Source of the DNA: JABHVE01 sp047517625
GTDB taxonomy: Bacteria; Pseudomonadota; Alphaproteobacteria; UBA2966; CAIVPW01
Direction: 5' to 3'
Assembly (NCBI GenBank): GCA_047517625.1
Contig: JAKZSO010000161.1
Coordinates: 1-9,313 of the forward strand
DNA: 9,313 nt
Positions 1 to 5,651 of this stretch are shown in pieces; within the stretch, counting starts at the first letter, position 1; the number at the start of each line of letters is the position of its first letter. Below the pieces are notes generated by a model. The model saw nothing but the letters and a program-made list of their open reading frames with translations. It was not told the DNA's origin and ran no database searches. Position numbers and translations under genes: made by a program.

Positions 1-1395
1 GTCTTTGGCTTCGGCCAGCTCCTTAGCCAATTCCCGAAGCCGGTCATCGTGGTTCAATACTTCGGCTGCCCGGCCCGGGACCTCGGCGATCGCCCGGCAT
101 AGTGCCGCTTCCCTTTCGTGACTGATGGATTTACGGGCGACGCCGGTGGCGATGGCCAGGCATGCCAGCACCACCAACTGGCAGGTGAATGCTTTGGTGG
201 AAGCGACGCCAATTTCCGGCCCCGCGTGGGTATGGAAAACCAAATCGGCCTCACGCGCCATGGCGCTTTCCGCCACATTGACCACGGCGACGATGCCCTG
301 GTTTTGGGATTTGGCGTACCGGAGCGCCGCCAACGTATCTACTGTCTCGCCGGACTGGGAGACAAACACCGCCAAACCTCCGGCGGGCATGGCGGATTCC
401 CGATAACGGAATTCCGAAGCCACATCGATCTCCACCGGGACCTGGGCGATGCTTTCGAACCAGTACTTGGCAACGGTGGCGGCGTAGAACGATGTGCCGC
501 AGGCGATGATCGTGACCCGGGTCGCAGCCGCCAAATCAAGGTCGGAGGCGGGGAGTTGAACCTTGCGATCCGCGGGATTGAAGTACGAATTCAGGGTTTC
601 GCCGATGACGCCGGGCTGCTCGTAAATTTCCTTCAGAATGAAGTGGCGGAACCCGCCCTTGCCCACCGGCGAGCCAGATCGGGAGGTGATGGAAATTTGG
701 GGCTCGATAATCTCCCCCGCCTGATTGCGCACTGTGGCACTGTCGCTGGTTAGCACGGCCCAATCACCATCTTGCAGGTAACTGACCCGGTCGGTGAACG
801 GGGCCAACGCCAAAGAATCCGATCCCAGAAACATTTGTCCGTCGCCCCAACCAATGACCAACGGGCTGCCGCGGCGGGCTGCGATCAACAAGTTTTCCTC
901 GCCGGAAAACAAAATACCCAAAGCGAAGGCGCCCTCTAGCCGGTCCAATGCCGCGGCGGTGGCATCCTGGGGGCTCATGCCGCCATCCATGAATCGGGTG
1001 ATCATTTGTGCCGCGGCTTCGGTATCGGTCTCAGTCTCGAATTCGTAGCCGGCCGCGACCAATTCTTCCCGCAGCTCTTTATAATTTTCAATGATGCCGT
1101 TGTGGACCAGAGCAAGTGCTTTGGTGGCATGAGGATGGGCATTTGATTCGGTTGGCGCGCCGTGTGTAGCCCACCGGGTGTGGCCGATGCCGATGCCGCC
1201 CTCCAGGGGCTGTTTGGCAAGGAGCTCTTGCAAATTATGGAGCTTCCCTTCGGCTCGGCGGCGGTCGATTTTCCCGTCCGCCAAGGTGGCGATGCCGGCG
1301 GAATCGTAGCCGCGGTATTCCAAGCGCTTCAGGCCCTCGGCGAGGAGAACAGCGGCCCCCGTTGAACTGCCAACGACTCCGACGATGCCGCACAT
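1..1395 (-). CDS. glmS: Glutamine--fructose-6-phosphate aminotransferase (isomerizing), C-terminus cut by window edge
   Basis: GlmS makes glucosamine-6-phosphate from fructose-6-phosphate and glutamine, the entry step to UDP-GlcNAc in the cytoplasm. I translated the minus strand from the ATG at 1395 and found 465 uninterrupted codons to the window edge. The protein begins MCGIVG, with the N-terminal nucleophile Cys2 of the class II glutamine amidotransferase domain. That domain also shows HTRWATHG (72-79) and HNG (98-100). The first sugar-isomerase (SIS) domain shows ACGTS (298-302), SQSGET (346-351) and ASTKAF (398-403). The family is about 600 residues long, so roughly 140 residues, including most of the second SIS domain, lie outside. 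The ATG is 4 nt after the glmU stop, with an AGAAAGG ribosome site inside the glmU 3' end, so co-transcription and probably coupled translation with glmU are expected. No frameshift is seen. Identity is very secure. Confidence 0.98.
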   Translation of the reverse strand, partial: MCGIVGVVGSSTGAAVLLAEGLKRLEYRGYDSAGIATLADGKIDRRRAEGKLHNLQELLAKQPLEGGIGIGHTRWATHGAPTESNAHPHATKALALVHNGIIENYKELREELVAAGYEFETETDTEAAAQMITRFMDGGMSPQDATAAALDRLEGAFALGILFSGEENLLIAARRGSPLVIGWGDGQMFLGSDSLALAPFTDRVSYLQDGDWAVLTSDSATVRNQAGEIIEPQISITSRSGSPVGKGGFRHFILKEIYEQPGVIGETLNSYFNPADRKVQLPASDLDLAAATRVTIIACGTSFYAATVAKYWFESIAQVPVEIDVASEFRYRESAMPAGGLAVFVSQSGETVDTLAALRYAKSQNQGIVAVVNVAESAMAREADLVFHTHAGPEIGVASTKAFTCQLVVLACLAIATGVARKSISHEREAALCRAIAEVPGRAAEVLNHDDRLRELAKELAEAKD

Positions 1396-1399
1396 AGTC

Positions 1400-2767
1400 T
1401 CAAGAGCCTTTCTTGGGGTTGGCGCGGGCATTTTTCTTCGCCTGAACTTCCCGGCGTTTTCCGGCCCAGCTTTTGATTTCCTTTTTTGGCACCCGGGTCA
1501 GGGCCAATGCATCGGCTTGGACATCATTTGTTATCACACTGCCGGCGCCGATCACCGCGCCCGCGCCAACGCGCACCGGCGCGACCAAGGCAGTGTTGGA
1601 GCCGATGAATGCGCCCGCACCAACCTCGGTGGTGGATTTCGAGAAGCCATCGTAATTGCAGGTGATGGTCCCAGCCCCAATGTTGGCGCCCTCGCCGATG
1701 ATCGCATCACCCAAATAGGACAAGTGACTGGCCCTGGCCCCGTCGGCAATCTTGGCGTTTTTTGTCTCGACAAAATTCCCAATCCGCGCCGCACTGCCGA
1801 TCTCCGTGCCCGGGCGCAGACGGGCAAACGGTCCAATTGTGGCCCCATCGCCGATGACGGCACCTTCAATATGACTGAAAGCTTTTATTGTCACGTTGGC
1901 TCCGATGCTAACACCGGGCCCTATAAAAACGTTGGGCTCGACCACCACATCGGCGCCGAGCACGGTGTCAAAGCTGAGTGTCACGCTGGCGGGATCGATG
2001 AGGGTGACGCCTCCCGCCATCGCCTGTTCCCGCAGGCGGTCCTGGGCGATCAGTTCGGCATTGGCGAGATCAAGGCGGGAGTTCACCCCCATGACTTCAT
2101 CCTCGTCACCCATGACCACCTCACACACAAGATTTTGGGCGCGAGCGAGAGCGACAATGTCCGTCAAATAATACTCGCCCTTGGCGTTGTCCGGCTTGAT
2201 CTGGCCGAGCAAATCGAACAACACCTTTGCGTCCACTACCATCATGCCGGAATTGCACAATCCAATTTCCCGTTGTTCGGGAGTGGCGTCGCGGTCTTCG
2301 ACGATTGCGTCCAAAGATCCATCCTCCGCCAGCACCAACCGCCCATAACCGTCTGGCGAGATCGGCTCAAACCCCAGAACGACCACTGGGCTGCCATTCC
2401 GGCACGCATCCACCATGGCGCGCATCGTCTCTGCCGTGGCCAGCGGGGTGTCGCCGAAAACAATCAGAACCTGGCCGGCGAACCCCGACAACGCGTCTTT
2501 GGCGCGGAGAACCGCATCGCCGGTGCCCTTGGGTTTGGTTTGAATGATGGCGGTTGCTTCGGGAACAGCTGCCGCCACAGCGTCCGCGCCGGGGGCAAGC
2601 ACCGCAATGGTCCTCGCCGGGGATAGCCGGCGCACCGTGTCCAGCACATGGCCGATCATTGGCTGGCCGGCGACGGGATGAAGCACCTTGGGCAGAGCGG
2701 AGCGCATGCGAGCGCCATGGCCGGCGGCCAGGATCACCGCTGCTAGGCTCTTGTCAGTCTGAGCCAC
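1400..2767 (-). CDS. glmU: Bifunctional GlmU: N-acetylglucosamine-1-phosphate uridyltransferase / glucosamine-1-phosphate acetyltransferase
   Basis: GlmU acetylates glucosamine-1-phosphate and then attaches UMP, giving the UDP-GlcNAc used for peptidoglycan and lipopolysaccharide. The 455-residue protein has the usual family length. The N-terminal uridyltransferase half shows LAAGHGARM (13-21), Lys27, GTGDA (81-85), the metal-binding GDTPL (106-110) and VNSR (228-231). The C-terminal half is a left-handed beta-helix of hexapeptide repeats from about 260. It carries RLRPGTEIG, ETKNAKI and SHLSYLGDA with the likely catalytic His348, then NIGAGTITCNYDG. A lysine-rich tail ends the protein. The start is GTG (2765-2767). 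An in-frame TGA lies five codons upstream and no other start codon precedes the LAAG motif, so this start is essentially forced. Its ribosome site is weak (AAGAAA). It is the first gene of the glmU-glmS pair. Confidence 0.98.
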   Translation of the reverse strand: MAQTDKSLAAVILAAGHGARMRSALPKVLHPVAGQPMIGHVLDTVRRLSPARTIAVLAPGADAVAAAVPEATAIIQTKPKGTGDAVLRAKDALSGFAGQVLIVFGDTPLATAETMRAMVDACRNGSPVVVLGFEPISPDGYGRLVLAEDGSLDAIVEDRDATPEQREIGLCNSGMMVVDAKVLFDLLGQIKPDNAKGEYYLTDIVALARAQNLVCEVVMGDEDEVMGVNSRLDLANAELIAQDRLREQAMAGGVTLIDPASVTLSFDTVLGADVVVEPNVFIGPGVSIGANVTIKAFSHIEGAVIGDGATIGPFARLRPGTEIGSAARIGNFVETKNAKIADGARASHLSYLGDAIIGEGANIGAGTITCNYDGFSKSTTEVGAGAFIGSNTALVAPVRVGAGAVIGAGSVITNDVQADALALTRVPKKEIKSWAGKRREVQAKKNARANPKKGS

Positions 2768-2886
2768 GAATTTTCTTGGTCATCAAGGGCAAGGCTGTTT
2801 AATAACACCGACGGCCACTTGCGGCGAAAAGAAATTGCCACAGGGTTCGCGCACGCCCAAGTCACTTAATCTTTAGAGGTGTATCG
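2768..2886. promoter_or_regulatory. Divergent intergenic region between glmU and the gph-like gene
   Basis: This 119-bp gap separates two divergent genes and must hold promoters for both the glmU-glmS pair and the phosphatase. For the rightward gene an AGAGG ribosome site is visible at 2875-2879, 7 nt before its GTG. For the leftward direction a TATTAA -10-like hexamer can be read at 2799-2804, but it has no convincing -35 partner. No clear operator, riboswitch or inverted repeat was found. The promoter role is inferred from gene orientation. Confidence 0.35.
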
Positions 2887-3558
2887 GTGGTACAGCCCAG
2901 AAACGCAATTGTTTTCGACCTGGACGGCACCCCGGTGGACACGGCAGCGGATTTAGCGGCCGCCACCAACCAGGCGTTGGCTCCCATCGGCCGCCGGCGG
3001 CTCAGTGTGGAGGAAGTTCGTGGGATGATTGGGGGAGGATTCCCTAATCTGATCGACCAGGGATTGCGGGCCACGGACGGGCCACTGGAGGGCAAGGCGT
3101 TTGAAGACGTCGTGGCGTCAGCACGGGCCTACTACACCGCCCACGTTGCCGATCTCAGCCGCGTCTACCCTGGCGTCACCGAGGCTTTGGCGGCTTTTGC
3201 CGAGAACGGAGTCAAAATGGGGGTATGCACAAACAAGCCAGCCGGGCCGTCCCAAGCAATTTTGGATCAACTTGGGCTTGGGCCATATCTGCCCATCCTA
3301 GTTGGCGGTGATACGTTACCGGTGATGAAACCAGACCCCGCCATGCTGGGGGCGGTTTTGGATGGGCTCGGCGCCGGGGTGCCAAGCGCGGTATTGGTTG
3401 GAGATTCAGAAACCGATGTGGCATTGGCCCGGGCTGCCGGCGTGCCGGTGATATTGGTGGAAGGCGGCTACACCACGGCCCCTATCGAGACCTTGGGTGC
3501 CGACAGGGTTGTTAACGACTTTTCGGAAATCTCCGGGGCCATGGCCCAGCTTTCTTGA
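2887..3558 (+). CDS. gph: HAD-superfamily phosphatase, phosphoglycolate phosphatase (Gph) type
   Basis: A cytoplasmic Mg-dependent phosphatase of the HAD superfamily, Gph/PGP group. It would hydrolyse 2-phosphoglycolate, a by-product of repair of oxidised DNA ends and of oxygenase chemistry. The 223-residue length fits. HAD motif I is FDLDGT (10-15) with nucleophile Asp11 and acid/base Asp13. An alpha-helical cap follows at about 18-85. Motif II is VCTNKP with Thr115, motif III is Lys148 in KPD, and motif IV is VGDSETD (171-177) with Asp173 and Asp177. The start is GTG, supported by AGAGG 7 nt upstream. The residue after DLDGT is Pro16, where this family normally has Leu or another aliphatic residue (see findings). 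Divergent from glmU and followed 43 nt later by tRNA-Val. Family placement is secure. The exact substrate is less certain, because HAD phosphatases vary in specificity. Confidence 0.85.
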   Translation: MVQPRNAIVFDLDGTPVDTAADLAAATNQALAPIGRRRLSVEEVRGMIGGGFPNLIDQGLRATDGPLEGKAFEDVVASARAYYTAHVADLSRVYPGVTEALAAFAENGVKMGVCTNKPAGPSQAILDQLGLGPYLPILVGGDTLPVMKPDPAMLGAVLDGLGAGVPSAVLVGDSETDVALARAAGVPVILVEGGYTTAPIETLGADRVVNDFSEISGAMAQLS

Positions 3559-3601
3559 CAGGCCCTCAGGCCACCCCGTATCACGGTTAGCGGTGACTTT
3601 G

Positions 3602-3676
3602 GGGGCTGTAGCTCAGTGGTAGAGCGCTCGTTTCACATGCGAGAGGTCGGTGGTTCGAAACCACCCAGCCCCACCA
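3602..3676 (+). tRNA. tRNA-Val (anticodon CAC)
   Basis: A full cloverleaf can be folded by hand. The acceptor stem GGGGCTG (3602-3608) pairs perfectly with CAGCCCC (3666-3672). The D stem is GCTC/GAGC (3611-3614, 3622-3625). The anticodon stem CTCGT/GCGAG encloses the loop TTCACAT, with anticodon CAC at 3634-3636, which reads valine GTG codons. The T stem is GGTGG/CCACC with loop TTCGAAA. The discriminator base is A3673 and CCA is encoded at 3674-3676. The D loop is short (AGTGGTA). The gene lies in the same direction as the phosphatase gene. Its 3' end is partly repeated at 3794-3820, in keeping with the frequent use of tRNA 3' ends as phage attachment sites. Confidence 0.96.
3646..3672 (+). 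repeat. tRNA-Val 3'-end repeat, copy 1 (inside the intact tRNA)
   Basis: This 27-bp stretch spans the T arm and 3' acceptor strand of the tRNA. It recurs at 3794-3820 in the same orientation with 25 of 27 bases identical, the first 19 without a mismatch. It is the likely bacterial attachment-site core if an integrase used this tRNA. Confidence 0.7.
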
Positions 3677-3741
3677 GCTAAAGAATCCTAACTGACAATC
3701 CGGTATTGGTGTTGGCGGCCATGACCGAAATTTCTGTGCGG

Positions 3742-3820
3742 CGGGCTGCCCCGGTGGTGCACCTAGAGAGAGGAGGCCAACAACTTGTTGGAAGTCGGTG
3801 GTTCGAAACCACGCAGCGCC
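3742..3820 (+). other. Degenerate tRNA-Val-like remnant / attachment-site-like repeat, copy 2
   Basis: Positions 3794-3820 repeat the tRNA-Val T arm and 3' acceptor strand (25 of 27 bases), with mismatches at 3813 and 3818. The first mismatch breaks one T-stem pair. Upstream, GGGCTG at 3743-3748 matches the tRNA 5' end and could pair with CAGC at 3814-3817, so the whole 79-bp stretch may be a decayed tRNA copy. A near-perfect palindrome at 3777-3791 sits where an anticodon arm would be. The loop lacks a T at the position before an anticodon, no credible D arm forms and there is no CCA, so it is not a working tRNA. It ends 5 bp from the stop codon of the last phage-block gene. An att-type scar or a tRNA pseudogene are both possible. 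Confidence 0.55.
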
Positions 3821-3825
3821 CTATT

Positions 3826-4170
3826 TCACGCGGCTTCGCCGAACAACGGCGCAATGATTTCCCAACCGGTGCCGCCATCGACGATGCAGGCGGTGCCGGG
3901 CGGCAGTGTGAAAACGCCGCCCTGGCCGCGAATGGTCGTAGCCGCCGCATAAGCAAAGACGACGGTGAAGTCGCCGTAGGTGTTCGCCATCACTTCGACA
4001 AGGTCGCCGTTGTTGAAGACGCCCCGGGCTACCAGCTCCATGCCCTGATCGGCCAAGCGTTGATGGATTACAGCCATGTCTGCGCACGGGGGTGAATTGG
4101 GCATTGGTGCGGCTAAACCGGCGCTGGCCCAAAGTACGAACACGGCGGCAAGGCCAAGCCGGGCGATCAT
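3826..4170 (-). CDS. Small secreted protein at the end of the phage lysis cassette, function unknown
   Basis: A 114-residue protein with an evident Sec signal peptide. It begins MIAR, continues through a hydrophobic stretch (5-20) and ends at a likely signal-peptidase site ALA-like LAA|PMPN near residue 22. The mature part of about 92 residues has two cysteines, one in SPPCAD near the start and one in PPGTACIVDGGTGWE near the end, which could form a disulfide in the periplasm. The start at 4170 was chosen because it overlaps the holin stop as ATGA, has GGAAGG 7 nt upstream and begins a proper signal peptide; longer in-frame starts would bury it. Small secreted proteins with a similar Cys...Cys layout and GxLVEV core occur in alphaproteobacterial prophages, recalled and not searched. 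A role in outer-membrane disruption or superinfection control is only a guess from its place beside the holin. Confidence 0.75.
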   Translation of the reverse strand: MIARLGLAAVFVLWASAGLAAPMPNSPPCADMAVIHQRLADQGMELVARGVFNNGDLVEVMANTYGDFTVVFAYAAATTIRGQGGVFTLPPGTACIVDGGTGWEIIAPLFGEAA

Positions 4171-4586
4171 TTGGCAGCCTTCCATTTGTCCACCGACCGG
4201 GCACCGGTGTAGCCCAAATAGCCTGTCCCAAATAACCACCAAAGTGATTCCGGAATGGCCGCAAGCAGGTTGGCAATGTTCTGGGCCGCGGTGGTCACCT
4301 GATCAGGAAACCAGATGCCGATGATCCCGCCTACGATGGTCAGCAGAATCACCCGGTACATGACGTACAGGAAGGTGGGCCGGGCCCGGCTGGTCCATTT
4401 ATCCCTACTTTGCGCTTCAGCGAGGATGGCGGAGATTTGGACCTCCGTTTGCCGCAGCTCACCTTCCTGTTCCATCCGCGCCAATTCGGCCCGGGCTCTG
4501 GACTGGGCATCCTTGTCCGGGATGACGCGATCGATGACTTTTCCTAGCGCGGGAATAAGTGAGGGGAGAAGTGCTGCGATTGTCAT
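4167..4586 (-). CDS. Holin, GTA-type three-TM family (PF11351-like)
   Basis: A 139-residue inner-membrane protein that would form the lesion letting the endolysin or its effect reach the wall. It starts with an amphipathic segment (1-22), followed by a charged, coiled-coil-prone stretch with many Glu, Gln and Arg (24-62). The strong membrane segment is YVMYRVILLTIVGGIIGIWF (74-93). A helix at about 102-111 and a second hydrophobic segment at 113-127 (SLWWLFGTGYLGY) follow, then a basic tail. This layout matches the family named for holins of gene transfer agent release and often found in alphaproteobacterial prophages. The ATG at 4586 overlaps the peptidase stop as ATGA and has AAGGGG 6 nt upstream, which decides the start over longer alternatives. 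Its own stop overlaps the next gene the same way. Family assignment is by recognition, not by search. Confidence 0.85.
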   Translation of the reverse strand: MTIAALLPSLIPALGKVIDRVIPDKDAQSRARAELARMEQEGELRQTEVQISAILAEAQSRDKWTSRARPTFLYVMYRVILLTIVGGIIGIWFPDQVTTAAQNIANLLAAIPESLWWLFGTGYLGYTGARSVDKWKAAK

Positions 4587-5050
4587 GATTGACCCCTTGA
4601 TACTAGCCCCGGTTTTGTTCCGTGAGCCGACACGGTCAGTGTCTGGTTCCGATTGACCGGCTGGGAAACGAATGAGGCGTGAACCCATCCGGCGCACGGG
4701 TCGTCCGCTGCCCAAAATTCAAGGATAAGCTGATCGAAATCCAAATTATCCTGGATCCATTGGGCGACGTAAAAGTTCGAGCACCCCGGGATTTCGAAAT
4801 CCGCGGCGTGGCCAGTCACGTGCTGGCTTTTTGGTTTTGATCCGATGCGGCTGTTTAATTCCAGACACCGGAACCCTGACGAGATCCGAACCGGCCGGCC
4901 AAAATGCTGACGCGCCGGCTGCAAGATGTTCGCGGTCAATCGCCGCAGTGAATCGATCTCGGACTCATCCGGTGAATTGTCGATGCTGTTGCGTAGCGCG
5001 GTTTGGCTCTTGGTGAATTCGGCCAAGGCAAAATTTGGAGATAAAATCAT
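4583..5050 (-). CDS. Peptidase M15 family endolysin (Peptidase_M15_3-like)
   Basis: A 155-residue zinc peptidase expected to cut peptide bridges of peptidoglycan, serving as the endolysin of the phage block. Zinc ligands can be read as His77 and Asp84 in SQHVTGHAADFEI and His124 in GWVHASF. The N-terminal part has the typical opening LSPNFALAEFTKSQTA, and ISSGFRCLELN (56-66) precedes the metal site as in other M15 enzymes. There is no signal peptide or wall-binding domain, so export would depend on the holin. The start at 5050 overlaps the upstream stop as ATGA, with a GGGGGC-type site before it. An in-frame ATG at 5062, four codons earlier, is an alternative. All ligands are present and the frame is intact, so the enzyme is probably active. 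Whether it is an endopeptidase or a D,D-carboxypeptidase cannot be told here. Confidence 0.88.
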   Translation of the reverse strand: MILSPNFALAEFTKSQTALRNSIDNSPDESEIDSLRRLTANILQPARQHFGRPVRISSGFRCLELNSRIGSKPKSQHVTGHAADFEIPGCSNFYVAQWIQDNLDFDQLILEFWAADDPCAGWVHASFVSQPVNRNQTLTVSAHGTKPGLVSRGQS

Positions 5051-5262
5051 GGCCGCCCCCATTGCACGAGCACGGCGAGACCGCCAACGACGGCCCCTAA
5101 AAAGGCGCCGATTTTGAGGCTGGCCCAAAGCGCACCTTTGCCAAGGTTGGCCACCGCGGCCAAGCTATCGACCTGACGGCGGATGTCGTCTTGGGCCTCA
5201 CGCAGGCGCTTTACGTCTGTTTTCAAAGTCGCCAAGTCGGCGATGATTTGTGCGTCGTCCAT
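5047..5262 (-). CDS. XhlA-like small coiled-coil/transmembrane protein, first gene of the lysis cassette
   Basis: A 71-residue protein. Residues 1-36 form a charged heptad-like helix (LATLKTDVKRLREAQDDIRR). They are followed by a short linker and a single membrane segment at about 49-67 (LKIGAFLGAVVGGLAVLVQW), ending in a short tail. This plan, a coiled coil plus C-terminal TM in a lysis cassette, is that of XhlA-like phage proteins, which assist holin-endolysin lysis. Identity at family level is inferred from layout, not from a diagnostic motif. The ATG at 5262 has a strong GGGAGG site 5 nt upstream, placed just past the T-tract of the terminator. Its stop overlaps the peptidase start as ATGA. 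An anti-holin or accessory holin is an alternative role. Confidence 0.7.
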   Translation of the reverse strand: MDDAQIIADLATLKTDVKRLREAQDDIRRQVDSLAAVANLGKGALWASLKIGAFLGAVVGGLAVLVQWGRP

Positions 5263-5275
5263 AGTGTCCTCCCAC

Positions 5276-5297
5276 AAAAAAGCCGCCCAAGGGCGGC
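5276..5297 (-). terminator. Rho-independent terminator before the lysis cassette
   Basis: Read on the minus strand, a GC-only inverted repeat (GCCGCCC / GGGCGGC, 5282-5297, about six stable pairs with a small loop) is followed by six T residues (5281-5276). It lies 27 nt beyond the stop of the small tail-associated gene and directly before the ribosome site of the XhlA-like gene. It would end transcripts of the tail genes, allowing limited read-through into the lysis genes or demanding a separate promoter for them. On the plus strand there is no T-tract. Confidence 0.8.
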
Positions 5298-5324
5298 GGC
5301 AGAATTCGTGAATTATTCGGTCGG

Positions 5325-5642
5325 TCAGGACGGCTTTGGATGCGCCGCCTTCACCGAGGCGATGTGATCACGCCATACGGAGGTGCCGTTTTCTCCGTCC
5401 CAATAGAGCATATCGAGCTGGTCCTGGACGGAGCCGTAAGCTGGGGCGCGGAGTTCGGCGTAGTCGGGGACGTGGGTGTCATCCACATCGACTATTGTGG
5501 ACGTTCCCGCCCCGACCTCGTCCAGCATTTTTTCGTAATCGTGGTTGCCGACTACGCTAGGGATGCATTTGTTGGGTCCGGCGTGATAGACGACGTTTGT
5601 CTCCGCACCGTCAACGACCTCGAAGTGTCTTTCGTATTCCAT
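5325..5642 (-). CDS. Small phage tail-associated protein, function unknown
   Basis: A 105-residue soluble, acidic protein with no signal peptide or membrane segment. Its C-terminal half, with YGSVQDQLDMLYWD followed by WRDHIASVKAAHPKP, matches a pattern I recall from small proteins encoded just after tail fibre genes of many phages (xGDQLDxLW...VKxxYPKP). Their role is not well defined, though fibre assembly or chaperone functions are sometimes suggested. The ATG at 5642 has AGGAGA 5 nt upstream, and this site overlaps the TAG stop of the tail fibre gene 9 nt away, indicating one transcript with coupled translation. The terminator follows it. The N-terminal half (EVVDGAETNVVY, CIPSVVGNHDY) is not recognised. 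The phage-tail context is fairly secure; the function is open. Confidence 0.7.
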   Translation of the reverse strand: MEYERHFEVVDGAETNVVYHAGPNKCIPSVVGNHDYEKMLDEVGAGTSTIVDVDDTHVPDYAELRAPAYGSVQDQLDMLYWDGENGTSVWRDHIASVKAAHPKPS

Positions 5643-5651
5643 GTTGCTCTC

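Noticed and set aside
1396..1430. glmS ribozyme or other leader element before glmS
   Set aside because: Only 4 nt separate glmU and glmS and the upstream sequence codes for the GlmU tail; there is no room for a leader RNA.
1385..2626. Long open frame of 413 codons on the plus strand
   Set aside because: It lies antisense to glmU, whose motifs are complete. Its translation is low-complexity shadow sequence with no recognisable domain.
3742..3820. A second functional tRNA gene
   Set aside because: The acceptor stem has mismatches, the T stem is broken at one pair, no D arm forms, the would-be anticodon loop lacks the preceding T and there is no CCA.
3706..4095. Plus-strand open frame of 129 codons crossing the tRNA-like remnant
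   Set aside because: It crosses the tRNA-like remnant and runs antisense to the secreted-protein gene, which has a ribosome site, a signal peptide and coupled overlap. The plus-strand frame shows no domain.
4167..4715. Longer N-terminal form of the holin starting upstream at 4715
   Set aside because: The extra residues are the peptidase gene read in another frame. The ATG at 4586 has a good ribosome site and the ATGA overlap.
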